A stretch of DNA of 32,670 nucleotides, from the NCBI RefSeq assembly GCF_003605405.2, contig NZ_QYTW02000018.1, positions 1 to 32,670 of the forward strand, written 5' to 3'. Made by a program: the position numbers and the translations under genes. The notes under the pieces were generated by a model. It ran no database searches. It was not told the DNA's origin and worked only from the letters and a program-made list of their open reading frames with translations. The stretch is from Siminovitchia terrae. Its GTDB lineage: Bacteria > Bacillota > Bacilli > Bacillales > Bacillaceae_C. Within the stretch, counting starts at the first letter, position 1; every line of letters starts with the position of its first letter. Below, piece by piece: positions 15,768 to 23,456 of the stretch.

Positions 15768-16649
15768 GTGGAGACGATTTATATAAGAGGGCTACTTGAT
15801 ATGAAAACGCTGACAAGTGAACCTTGTGTCATGGCCCTTGGCTTTTTTGACGGCGTTCATTTGGGACATCGTGAATTGATCGAAACTTCAAGAAAAATTG
15901 CCGAACAGAAAAATCTTACTTTGACTGTGATGACGTTTTTTCCTCATCCGAGCAATGTTTTGCCAAACAACCAAAAAATAGACCGATATTTATCCCCTTT
16001 GGATGCCAAGAAAGAGATTTTTAAAGAATTAGGGGTTGAAAAGCTTTTTATTGTTACATTTAATCAAGATTTTGCTAAACTCGCACCACCTGCCTTTGTT
16101 CGAAAGTATATCTGTGGATTAAATTGCAAACATGTAGTGGCCGGGTTTGATTTTACGTATGGATTCAAAGGACAGGGAAATATGGAGCGCATTGTGCAAG
16201 ATGGGGGCGGAGAATTTGACATAACTGTCGTTTCGAAAAAATCCTATAAAGAGATGAAAATCAGCTCAACTAAAATCCGGGAGCTGTTAAATAATGGGGC
16301 GGTTGCTGCTATTCCACATTATTTGGGAAGCTATTATTCGACCTACGGGCAAATTGAAAATGAATCATATGATTTAGATAATCAGACAATCATGGTGAAT
16401 ATGTCTTTTGACGAATATATGCTTCCGAGGAAGGGAATGTATTTGATTCGTTTAAAAATGGATTCTGGTGTAATTGAAGGAATATGTAAACTTACTGAAA
16501 GCATCAGCGGTACCCAGACCATTTATATCCAATCGAAAAAGAGACCGAATCTTGAGTCCAGAGTGAAAGTTGAATGGATTTTAGAATTGGAAGTGCTTTC
16601 TCCTCCAGAAACAGATGAAATGGTGAAAAAAGTTCAAATGGTTGTTTGA
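15768..16649 (+). CDS. RibF paralogue: FAD synthetase domain with degenerate flavokinase half
   Basis: A 293-residue protein. The N-terminal nucleotidyltransferase half is intact: ALGFFDGVHLGHRELI carries the HxGH-type motif at about 25-40, TFFPHP follows, and the ISSTKIRELL motif is near 165. This half adenylylates FMN to FAD. The C-terminal half should carry the flavokinase signature GxVxxGxxxGRxxGxPTAN. Instead it reads SYYSTYGQIENESYDLDNQT, so riboflavin kinase activity is unlikely. The GTG start is chosen because the distance to the HxGH motif then equals that in Bacillus RibF. Probably a second copy, with a main ribF elsewhere by truB. Last host gene before the prophage. Confidence 0.85.
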   Translation: METIYIRGLLDMKTLTSEPCVMALGFFDGVHLGHRELIETSRKIAEQKNLTLTVMTFFPHPSNVLPNNQKIDRYLSPLDAKKEIFKELGVEKLFIVTFNQDFAKLAPPAFVRKYICGLNCKHVVAGFDFTYGFKGQGNMERIVQDGGGEFDITVVSKKSYKEMKISSTKIRELLNNGAVAAIPHYLGSYYSTYGQIENESYDLDNQTIMVNMSFDEYMLPRKGMYLIRLKMDSGVIEGICKLTESISGTQTIYIQSKKRPNLESRVKVEWILELEVLSPPETDEMVKKVQMVV

Positions 16650-16726
16650 ACTGTATGAATTTAGCGGTTGTAAAGCGAAAAGGATGCACAAACTCCTCTG
16701 TATCAAGGGGGTGGGGCTACTTTGAA

Positions 16727-17912
16727 TTAATTAGCCCCAATTTTAGCCCCAGCTGCAAGACTTTCACTGAAAGCTGTGACTGCTTTATCTTCCAATTCTT
16801 TGAAGGAATGTGAATATACATTATTAATCATTTCCGGCGTATTCCCCAATCGATCGGCTATAGTTACTGGGGGAACTCCGTTACTAATTAATATGGTCGC
16901 ATGCGTGTGCCGCAAGCCATGAGGTGTAATTTTTCTGATACGTATTTCCTCTTTTTTCAGTTGAGCGTATATTGATTTAAATGTATATTCTAAAAATGTT
17001 GTCACAGCATTTTTCACCGCTAGTCTTGGAAATAAACACATGATCGCTTTCTTTATCTAATTTCAGACCAGAAGCAAACTTTGTTTCTAAGCACCATTTT
17101 TGGTACACTTTTAATTGATCCACTAAAACATCATCAACAGGAATGGTACGATAACTGTTTTTTGTCTTGGGAGACCGTTCGCCATGTCTATCCCTAGTAC
17201 AATCAACAGTTATCGTTTTTTGGTTGAAATCGATGTTTCTCCATTTTAAACCAAAAGCTTCGCCCCTTCTTAACCCCGTATAAGCTAACAGAAAAATAAG
17301 TGTGAAATTTATTATGTTCAAACGTTTTTTTGCTGTATGCAAAAATAAATTTAATTCTTCGGGGGTTAAGAAATTTTCCAACTTACGTTCTTGTTCAATG
17401 CTAATTTTAGTGAACCTATTACGTGTCAAAATTTCATCTTCAACCGCAGCATTTATGGCAATGCTGAATAATCGATGAAACAGTTGTACAGTACTTGGTT
17501 TATAGGATTTAAGTAAATCGTTAATATAGACACGTCTATATGTTGTTCTGTCCAATTCCGCTAGTACATATTTACCTAAACGCGGCTTCATTTGATTGTC
17601 AATCGCATCTTTTCTTTGGATACGGGATGTTATTTCCCAATCGCCGTTATATGTCTCGTACCATATATCTAGCCATTGAGAAACAGACATTCGGTCGTTC
17701 TCTACTTTTTTGACTTGTCCGCTTAATAGATCGGCTTTGACTTGCAACAGTTCCTTTAATGCTGCCTTTTCTGTATCAAAACCGCTCTTTTTCTTCTCTT
17801 TTCTCTTTCCTAGGGCATCGTAATACTTATGACGATACTGATAACGTTTATCGCCATTCTTCAAAAAGTAATAGTAGATTTCCGGATCTGTTTCTGTTTT
17901 GTGTAATTTCAT
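16727..17912 (-). pseudogene. int: Tyrosine recombinase (phage integrase), frameshifted
   Basis: The N-terminal part has an Arm-type DNA-binding region (KRYQYRHKYYDALGKRKEKK) and a SAM-like core-binding domain. The catalytic domain has Arg in TGLRRGEAFGL, HGLRHTHAT and the nucleophile Tyr in NNVYSHS. The frame is lost after TSGEK near 17010-17014, a run of five T on the plus strand (five A in the gene). Removing one base joins TSGE to NAVTTFLEY and restores one protein of about 395 residues with all catalytic residues. So this is either a one-base frameshift inactivating the integrase or a sequencing error in the run. The ATG at 17912 follows AAAGGG; the ATG at 17930 has no ribosome site. Confidence 0.88.
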
Positions 17913-18014
17913 TTTTCGTATCCCTTTCATTGCGTGGGTAGACGCTTTTGGGGACGAAAAATATCTGCATCACCTCCTTAAAAGTTTATTGAACATTACA
18001 CACTATTACGCTTG

Positions 18015-18404
18015 TCAAAACGGTAAATCATCGTCGCTTTTATCGAGATTATTATTAGTATCCAAGAATGGATCCTCAGTAACTGCAACTTCATTGTTTG
18101 AATTTTGATTTTCATCCCAATGGTCTAACAGTCCGTCCTCAAAAAAACTAGAAGTAGAACCGCATTCATGACAAAAGCGAGCATTCCCCTCAAGCATTTG
18201 GTCACAACCTCCGTTATTTTGACCCCATCTAAGACCTTGGCGATAATAATCATCATTATTATCATTAATATGGAATCCAGTACAGATATTAAAAAGATAG
18301 GTTGCACATATTTTACAGTAGTTACCTTCTACCTCTTCGTTTTTACATTGGGGGCATTGAACAACTCTCATGTCTTTATCTAGAGTAAAACTTGGATAAA
18401 TCAT
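18015..18404 (-). CDS. Zinc-ribbon protein with SSB-like C-terminal tail
   Basis: A 129-residue protein of unknown function. Paired cysteines suggest two zinc ribbons: CPQCKN (about 17-20) with CKIC (30-33), and a later CHEC (about 78-81) with an upstream cysteine. The last 50 residues are acidic and disordered and end in KSDDDLPF. This is the same kind of tip (DDDIPF/DDDLPF) by which single-stranded DNA-binding proteins recruit repair and replication enzymes, yet no OB-fold is present. ATG follows GGAGATG. It is divergent from the helicase-loader gene and occupies the place where a lysogeny repressor would be expected. Confidence 0.65.
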   Translation of the reverse strand: MIYPSFTLDKDMRVVQCPQCKNEEVEGNYCKICATYLFNICTGFHINDNNDDYYRQGLRWGQNNGGCDQMLEGNARFCHECGSTSSFFEDGLLDHWDENQNSNNEVAVTEDPFLDTNNNLDKSDDDLPF

Positions 18405-18438
18405 ATTAATGTCATCTCCTTTGCTGAAAAAATAAAAA

Positions 18439-18491
18439 TTGTCATTTCCGCATATAACGCAATATTTTGATTATTCGGAACGAAGTTCGAA
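18439..18491 (+). promoter_or_regulatory. Early promoter with an overlapping imperfect palindrome
   Basis: TTGTCA (18439-18444), 18-base spacer, TATTTT (18463-18468) ahead of the helicase-loader gene. Just downstream, TTCGGAACGAAGTTCGAA (18474-18491) is symmetrical at its ends (TTCG/CGAA) and could be an operator in the divergent zinc-ribbon/loader control region. It is not a LexA box, because GAAC and GTTC are three, not four, bases apart. Confidence 0.45.
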
Positions 18492-18522
18492 TCCTACCTA
18501 AACCAAAAAGGCGGTGTAACAA

Positions 18523-19362
18523 GTGGAAAAGCTAACGATTCCGGAAACATTGCAGAAGAATATAACATACCATTCTGAGGTGTGTGATCGTCACACTTAT
18601 ATCAAGGCAGGCCAAGAGATTGTTAAGCCTATTCAGAAGATGGTGATTGATGGCGAATTGGTTTGTCCCCGATGTGAACTGGAGCAAGGGGATCGCAAAC
18701 TACAGGAAGCAACACAAAAGGAATACGATGAATTCTTAAAGCAAAAGAAATACAACACTTTCTATAATCGCAGCATATTGGCCGACAATACAATTTTAGC
18801 AGCTACTTTGGAGAATTATCATGTTGAGCACCAGGAGGAACGGAAGAATAAACAAACAGTTATGGAGTCAATATCTCGCCTTAAAAATGGCCAAGTATTT
18901 AATTTGATTCTTCAAGGTAATCAAGGTGCTGGAAAAAGTCACTTAGCTTATGCAGCTTTACGTGAATTAAATGAAAGTGGATTAGATGTATCGTGTCTAT
19001 TCGTAAATGTGGAGAGTATGATGCGGTTAATCAAAGACTCATTTAATAATAAAGAGAGCAGATATACAGAGAATTATTTTGTGGAATTGATGTCTGAGGC
19101 TGATTATCTTGCACTGGATGATATTGGAGCGGAAACCGGCGCGATCGGAACAGACAAAATTGCTACAGATTTTGTTCAAAGGGTTCTATATGCTATTACA
19201 ACCACCAGGCAGGATAAATCAACTTTAATAACTACAAATCTATCCAGCGAAACTCTATTCCGGATGTACGACAAGAAACTGGTATCAAGGCTGTTTAGAA
19301 ATCCTAAGTTTGTTGTATTCAAGGAAACCAAGGATAAGCGGATGAATAATATTCCCTTTTAA
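18523..19362 (+). CDS. Phage DnaC/DnaI-like helicase loader ATPase
   Basis: An AAA+ replication protein of 279 residues that would load the host DnaB-type helicase at the phage origin. An N-terminal zinc-binding region (SEVCDRH...CPRCELEQG) precedes the ATPase domain. Walker A is GNQGAGKSHLA (about 138-148), Walker B YLALDDIGAE, sensor LITTNLS, and the arginine-finger region KLVSRLFRN. The usual DnaD-domain initiator gene upstream is missing, so the replication module appears truncated on its left. GTG start with AAGGCGGTG upstream. Confidence 0.9.
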   Translation: MEKLTIPETLQKNITYHSEVCDRHTYIKAGQEIVKPIQKMVIDGELVCPRCELEQGDRKLQEATQKEYDEFLKQKKYNTFYNRSILADNTILAATLENYHVEHQEERKNKQTVMESISRLKNGQVFNLILQGNQGAGKSHLAYAALRELNESGLDVSCLFVNVESMMRLIKDSFNNKESRYTENYFVELMSEADYLALDDIGAETGAIGTDKIATDFVQRVLYAITTTRQDKSTLITTNLSSETLFRMYDKKLVSRLFRNPKFVVFKETKDKRMNNIPF

Positions 19363-19386
19363 AATAATTAACGGACGGTGATTGAT

Positions 19387-19608
19387 ATGTGTGAAAAATG
19401 CGGAGGGGAAGGAAGATATTATGAACAAGTGGAATTCAGACTTTGGAAAGAAACCCCTTGTTTATGTGACTTCTCTAAAAAAATGAGAGAGCTTCGTGCT
19501 AAGTGGGAAAAGGCCGATACGGAAGGTAAAAAGATAAAAATAGAACTCCAGATGTCTATGGAAAGAATTGAGAATAAAAAGCAATTAGAAGCGAGGGGAG
19601 TACTATGA
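19387..19608 (+). CDS. Small phage zinc-finger-like protein
   Basis: A 73-residue protein: MCEKCGGEGRYYEQVEF followed by PCLCDF gives a DnaJ-like CxxCxG pair and a second CxC, then a charged helix. Probably binds zinc; function unknown. The ATG at 19387 is four to six bases after GGTGATT; the in-frame GTG at 19378 has a worse site. It follows the helicase-loader gene in the same direction and overlaps the next gene by 4 bases. Confidence 0.6.
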   Translation: MCEKCGGEGRYYEQVEFRLWKETPCLCDFSKKMRELRAKWEKADTEGKKIKIELQMSMERIENKKQLEARGVL

Positions 19609-19892
19609 ATAATTTAGGCAAAGAATTGAAAAGTATTACGCTTATTTTTAGCAAATATTTAGGTATTCCCCCGCTGCAAACAACAGATGTAAGAGAATGG
19701 TGGATTCATGCTTTAGGACATTTGGATAAAGAAACTATTGATAGCCTATATGAGAATTTTGTTGATGCTCCTTGTTGGCAAGTGAAAATGATGAAAGATG
19801 ATTTGCTGGCCAGAAAGATGGAATTGGAGATGAGTGAGGATCCTTTCCCCACTCATGGAGAATTAGAAGAGGGGGAGCGTGTACTATGTTAA
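19605..19892 (+). CDS. Hypothetical phage protein
   Basis: A 95-residue, mostly helical protein of unknown function (LIFSKYLGIPPLQTTDVREWW; ALGHLDKETIDSLYENF). ATGA overlap with the gene before, GAGGGGAG ribosome site, and an overlap of 7 bases with the next gene show it is part of a tightly packed early operon. No motif recognised. Confidence 0.6.
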   Translation: MNNLGKELKSITLIFSKYLGIPPLQTTDVREWWIHALGHLDKETIDSLYENFVDAPCWQVKMMKDDLLARKMELEMSEDPFPTHGELEEGERVLC

Positions 19893-20149
19893 ATAAATCA
19901 AAAGATTTGTTGTTCGAAGAATTTAATCGAATGGCAAAGGGACTTTGTATCTCTTTAGGAGTTACTATTCAGTCCGAAATGACCTGCTTCGAAATGTTCC
20001 GGGCTGCTTGTGAGAGGATGGCAACCGAAAAGCTTTCCAAAGTACGTACGTGTTTCGAGGAAGATGATAATTGGTTGTTTAAAAAAATGCAGGAGATTAT
20101 TTCCAAGGAGTTACAGAGTAGAGGAATAAATCCACTTTCAAGAGCATGA
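19886..20149 (+). CDS. Hypothetical phage protein
   Basis: An 87-residue helical protein (LLFEEFNRMAKGLCISLGVTIQ; MFRAACERMATEKL). It overlaps its neighbours on both sides and has a GAGGGGGAG ribosome site. No family recognised. Confidence 0.6.
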   Translation: MLNKSKDLLFEEFNRMAKGLCISLGVTIQSEMTCFEMFRAACERMATEKLSKVRTCFEEDDNWLFKKMQEIISKELQSRGINPLSRA

Positions 20150-20280
20150 AAATTCGGAAAGCCTGCTGCGACGAATTAAGAAGTTTTAAAAGCAAATCCG
20201 AAAATTTAGGAATCGCGCCAAATATAAATCGTAGTGGGCATGCATACCAACGGAAGCATCCGGATCAGTATAAGAGTTAG
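20146..20280 (+). CDS. Very small ORF (44 residues), coupled to the preceding gene
   Basis: Starts at an ATG that overlaps the upstream stop (ATGA) and reads MKIRKACCDELRSFKSKSEN, then a basic tail with GHAYQRKHPDQYKS. No ribosome site of its own, so it would rely on coupling. It could be a real basic peptide or the tail of a lost gene. Confidence 0.4.
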   Translation: MKIRKACCDELRSFKSKSENLGIAPNINRSGHAYQRKHPDQYKS

Positions 20281-20317
20281 TGGTTAAAAATTGTGTGATA
20301 AAGGAGGATGTAATACT

Positions 20318-20476
20318 TTGGGAAGAAAAACATGGTTTGATTTAGTTAGAGAATATTTCCCTGATGCTACTGATAAAGAATGTGACTTTATTCTATGGGA
20401 AAAAACCGCTTTTCCTGTTTGTGGAGTGGAAGAAGTCAAAAGACAGTTAGAGGAATATTCAAAATTAGAAAGTTGA
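20318..20476 (+). CDS. Small hypothetical phage protein
   Basis: A 52-residue reading from a TTG placed 10 bases after AAAGGAGG: (M)GRKTWFDLVREYFPDATD, then CDFILWEKTAFPVCGVEEV. The longer reading from a GTG at 20291 would put that ribosome site inside the gene and is unlikely. The protein resembles short phage proteins with an N-terminal helix around WFDLV; function unknown. Confidence 0.55.
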   Translation: MGRKTWFDLVREYFPDATDKECDFILWEKTAFPVCGVEEVKRQLEEYSKLES

Positions 20477-20541
20477 TACACAGTTCGGAGGAAAAGGGCG
20501 GTGATCCCATGCAACAAATGTGTCGAAGGAGGGAACGGAAT

Positions 20542-20730
20542 GTGGAAATGGTTAAATGGAAAGACGTTTTAGGGAAAGAACACCTTTTGATGGAAGGTAA
20601 AGGGGATGACGTGTTCCACGTTATTCCCTCTCAATATGACGATGAGGGCAATTCATTTACGCAGATAATTTCAAGAGAGGCAATGGTGGAGTTTATTAAA
20701 AAGACGCAAATTATGAGTTTTCATGAATAA
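20542..20730 (+). CDS. Small hypothetical phage protein
   Basis: A 62-residue protein from a GTG eight bases after GGAGGG (VEMVKWKDVLGKEHLLMEG). Compact alpha/beta composition, with HVIPSQYDDEGNSFTQIISRE in the middle. It overlaps the ParA start by 8 bases. No family recognised. Confidence 0.5.
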   Translation: MEMVKWKDVLGKEHLLMEGKGDDVFHVIPSQYDDEGNSFTQIISREAMVEFIKKTQIMSFHE

Positions 20731-21592
20731 TTATCAAAAATATAATAATGGGAAGGTCGTATCTTTTTTAAACATGAAAGGGGGAGTGGGAAAAACTACT
20801 TTATGTGTTAGTTTAGCATATCAGTTAAGTGTGGAATTTAATAAAAAGATTCTCATTTTAGATATGGATCCTCAATTTAATGCTACCCAAACAATAATGG
20901 AACAATATAATTTAATTGATGAATACCTAAATAATTATAGGATAAATAAACGTACTATTATGGAAGTATTTAATAGAAATGACTCACTGGTTACCACAAT
21001 TGAAGAGAAGGAAATTTTACCTGAGGATTTAATAATTTCATCGAAAGTCAATGAGAATTTAGATATTATTTGTGGTACTCTTGATTTAATTAGATTAGAA
21101 AAAAGCCAAGATAGCATTATGAAGAAAAGATTAAAGATATTTATAGACAAACATGGTCTAAAAAGTGAGTACGATTATATTTTTATTGATTGTCCACCCA
21201 CTATTTCTTTTTATACTGATGCTGCTTTATTAGCTTCAGATAGTTATATTATTCCAGTTAAAGTGGATAAATTTTCTACTCTCGGGGTTAAGCTGTTAGA
21301 CAAAGTTATAAAAAAATATAAGGAAGACCCTGATTTCAAACTAGAGTGTGCAGGGATAGTTTACATGATGCAGGAAAATCAGAGTAAGCTCGATGAAATT
21401 AAGAGAACTTTCGAAGAAAATGATTTAATTAGCCATTATAATGTATTTAAAAATAGTTTAAGAAAGCATAATCATTTGCTTTCAGGTGAACAGGGAAATA
21501 TTGCTTTTAATTATCAAGTCACTAGGAAAGATTTAAACGAGATTGCTAAAGAATTTTTGGGCGTTTTTGAAGGGAGCGGTATATGTGGATAG
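20723..21592 (+). CDS. ParA/Soj-type ATPase heading an AT-rich cassette
   Basis: A 289-residue ParA-superfamily ATPase. The deviant Walker A is KGGVGKTT (19-26) with the signature lysine at 19; the A' box ILDMDPQFNAT has Asp47/Asp49; Walker B is YIFIDCPPT with Asp156. These enzymes dimerise with ATP on DNA or membrane to position cargo. No parB or centromere-like repeat was seen next to it. Instead, three uncharacterised genes follow in overlap or short spacing up to a strong terminator at 23208. The cassette is visibly more AT-rich than the phage genes around it, which suggests separate acquisition. Possible roles are prophage or plasmid maintenance, or an ATPase subunit of a defence module. 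Confidence 0.88.
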   Translation: MNNYQKYNNGKVVSFLNMKGGVGKTTLCVSLAYQLSVEFNKKILILDMDPQFNATQTIMEQYNLIDEYLNNYRINKRTIMEVFNRNDSLVTTIEEKEILPEDLIISSKVNENLDIICGTLDLIRLEKSQDSIMKKRLKIFIDKHGLKSEYDYIFIDCPPTISFYTDAALLASDSYIIPVKVDKFSTLGVKLLDKVIKKYKEDPDFKLECAGIVYMMQENQSKLDEIKRTFEENDLISHYNVFKNSLRKHNHLLSGEQGNIAFNYQVTRKDLNEIAKEFLGVFEGSGICG

Positions 21593-21923
21593 AAATAATG
21601 AGGAGCTGTACATAGAACTAATTGGTTTAAATACCTTGTTGTTACTATCCAAAGAGTTATTTGCACGGAATAATGATATAAAGGATTATATTGAATCGAT
21701 TTTTAAACTTGAGTTTAAAAATTATCTTTACATGTCTAGGACTCTGCTAGTGGCAAGGGTAAACAGGCATATTTACTCATTAAATTATAACGATGCAAAA
21801 GAAAGGTTGGAAGCAGTTAAACAATATAGACAAAATTCTTCTGATGAGACAAAAGTAGAAAAGCCTAATAAAAGCAATAAATCATCTAAAGATAATTTTA
21901 AAAAGTGGTTAGAAAACATATGA
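21585..21923 (+). CDS. Uncharacterised protein of the ParA cassette
   Basis: A 112-residue protein from a GTG eight bases after GGAG. Residues 1-80 are helical (ELIGLNTLLLLSKELFARNN; YLYMSRTLLVARVNRHIYSL). The tail (SDETKVEKPNKSNKSSKDN) is polar and probably disordered. It overlaps parA by 8 bases and the next gene by 4, so it is made in step with both, as an adaptor or partner would be. No family recognised. Confidence 0.6.
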   Translation: MDRNNEELYIELIGLNTLLLLSKELFARNNDIKDYIESIFKLEFKNYLYMSRTLLVARVNRHIYSLNYNDAKERLEAVKQYRQNSSDETKVEKPNKSNKSSKDNFKKWLENI

Positions 21924-22624
21924 TTATTGAAATGGATTCACTTGATCAAGTTAAGGAAGTTCTAAATGAATATAAGAACTATATGAGGCCAGCGATTAGT
22001 GAAAATCAGTTGAATCACGATAATATTATCAGTGTAGGTAAGTCATTAATGATACTTAGAAGCTATGCAAGCTCAAGAGAATTTGGTAGAACATACTATT
22101 TTAAATTAATGATTTCTGATATTTTTAGTTGTTTATACGCAATAAAAAAACAGCTTCCTAGTCGCTTTTTTTATTTCTCATACCGCTCTGCTATAGAATC
22201 ATTTTTAAGATCAAATTCAGGTCATAAATCTAATACTAAGGATATGACTGAGTTATTTAATGATTTTAAGGAAACAAATAAAGAGATTCTCCAAAGCAAA
22301 CATTTAATTGGTGAATTTTATCAAACAATTAGAAGTATTTATAGAAAATCATCTGGATACGTACACGGAAATCCACAATTAAGTTTTAACATTAAAAATT
22401 CCATTGAAGACATAGGGAATCAAGACAAGGATCATAGTGCTTTGCTAATAGAGCTTAACAAGCTTATCACTCTATTTAAAAAGTTTTATCTTACTAAAGA
22501 CAATGATTTAGCTGTATTAAAACATGTATATTTATTTAGAATAGAACAATTAAGATATTTATTAAGCAAGAGTGAAAATCAATTATTTTTTAGTTCTACC
22601 AGCCCACTGGAGGACACTGAATGA
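21920..22624 (+). CDS. Helical protein with a HEPN-like Rx6H motif, ParA cassette
   Basis: A 234-residue all-helical protein. Residues 142-149 read RKSSGYVH, an Arg-x6-His motif inside a helix context (FYQTIRSIYRKSSGYVHGN). This is the arrangement of HEPN domains, many of which are RNases in toxin-antitoxin, CRISPR and abortive-infection systems. The assignment rests on one motif and composition, so it is tentative. The start is the ATG at 21920, which overlaps the previous stop by 4 bases. The C-terminal third carries a further helical region (LITLFKKFYLTKDND; LFRIEQLRYLLSK). Confidence 0.6.
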   Translation: MIIEMDSLDQVKEVLNEYKNYMRPAISENQLNHDNIISVGKSLMILRSYASSREFGRTYYFKLMISDIFSCLYAIKKQLPSRFFYFSYRSAIESFLRSNSGHKSNTKDMTELFNDFKETNKEILQSKHLIGEFYQTIRSIYRKSSGYVHGNPQLSFNIKNSIEDIGNQDKDHSALLIELNKLITLFKKFYLTKDNDLAVLKHVYLFRIEQLRYLLSKSENQLFFSSTSPLEDTE

Positions 22625-22652
22625 CCATTATGAGAGCGAGTGAGAAAACAGC

Positions 22653-23201
22653 TTGAAATCAGATAAAAAGTTAAAAAAAGAGAGAGTTGAGAAAAAAAGA
22701 GAATCAAGAGAAATAACAAAAAAATATCAAGATACAAAAAAGCTAAGATGTAAAGCTAAAGCAGAATTAAAAATACTCCTGCAACTATCTCAGAAGGAAA
22801 ACAGTTCTAAACTTGAAGCTTACAAAGATATCAAGTATCATTTAAAGTCATCTCAAAAAGAACTAACTTACTTTGGTTATAGAGGTGTAATATTTGGTTT
22901 CGTAGGTGTAATATTAACTAGTATTGTTACAACAATGATCATTCCAATGATCTTTGAGATGAGTGATGGAGTTAATAAAATGCATTCCTTGAATGAAAAA
23001 ATAATTTACGCAGTTGGCATAACTCTTCTTATTTCGTTTTTAGTGTTCTTGTTTGTTTTTTTCTCTCGAAAAGTAGTTTCTCCGTTTTATGATAGTGAAA
23101 AAGATATTAGAAACCAGATTTACATAAACGAATACATGATAAACATTGTAGATGAAAAGATAAAAGAACTCAGTAATAATACTATAGTTCCTCCTGGCTA
23201 A
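22653..23201 (+). CDS. Coiled-coil protein with two membrane helices, ParA cassette
   Basis: A 182-residue protein. The first 70 residues are extremely rich in Lys/Glu/Arg and predict as a coiled coil (KKLKKERVEKKRESREITKK). Two hydrophobic segments follow (about 75-100, FGYRGVIFGFVGVILTSIV, and 117-140, IIYAVGITLLISFLVFLFVF) with a short loop between. The start is the TTG at 22653 (KSDKKLKK), with only a weak GAGTGAG site. It is the last gene of the cassette, seven bases before the terminator stem. A membrane protein ending an ATPase/HEPN-like cassette suggests a membrane anchor or effector. Confidence 0.6.
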   Translation: MKSDKKLKKERVEKKRESREITKKYQDTKKLRCKAKAELKILLQLSQKENSSKLEAYKDIKYHLKSSQKELTYFGYRGVIFGFVGVILTSIVTTMIIPMIFEMSDGVNKMHSLNEKIIYAVGITLLISFLVFLFVFFSRKVVSPFYDSEKDIRNQIYINEYMINIVDEKIKELSNNTIVPPG

Positions 23202-23207
23202 CCAGTG

Positions 23208-23248
23208 GACACTAAATAACGCAGAAAGCGTTGTTTGGTGTCTTTTTT
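23208..23248 (+). terminator. Strong terminator closing the ParA cassette
   Basis: A 15-bp stem (23208-23222 with 23228-23242, three G-T wobbles), five-base loop AGAAA, then six T. It cleanly separates the cassette from the following phage genes. Confidence 0.92.
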
Positions 23249-23270
23249 ATTTACCAAAAGGAGTGAAACT

Positions 23271-23444
23271 GTGAACCTAACCTTGAAAGACCAACTTAAG
23301 GATTGGAAACGGAACAACAGAGAGTGCTGTAGCAAGCCACAGAAACGCCGCAGAGAAGATTTATCGGAATTCGAGATCAAATCTCTTATGGGGATGGACA
23401 GACCAGTTTATCGCAAGTACAGGGGTTCATACAGACAAAGGTGA
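23271..23444 (+). CDS. Small basic phage protein
   Basis: A 57-residue basic protein from a GTG seven bases after AAAGGAGTG: (M)NLTLKDQLKDWKRNNRECC, then a charged segment and the tail VYRKYRGSYRQR. It lies directly upstream of the late regulator, the usual spot for such short phage proteins. Function unknown. Confidence 0.55.
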   Translation: MNLTLKDQLKDWKRNNRECCSKPQKRRREDLSEFEIKSLMGMDRPVYRKYRGSYRQR

Positions 23445-23456
23445 GGAGGGGTCGGA

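Noticed and set aside
16650-16740. attL core from the GGGGCTA repeats near the integrase end
   Set aside because: The repeats are part of the integrase coding end (GAKIGAN), and no copy was found near the right end of the window.
18474-18491. LexA/SOS box
   Set aside because: GAAC and GTTC are three bases apart; the Bacillus LexA site needs four.
18474-18512. tRNA fragment or att site from the TTCGAATCC sequence near 18485
   Set aside because: The T-loop-like bases lack a matching T-stem, and no acceptor or anticodon arm can be folded around them.
20395-20730. A 111-residue reading beginning MGKNRFSCLW
   Set aside because: It overlaps the previous gene out of frame, and the only good ribosome site is inside it, before the GTG at 20542.
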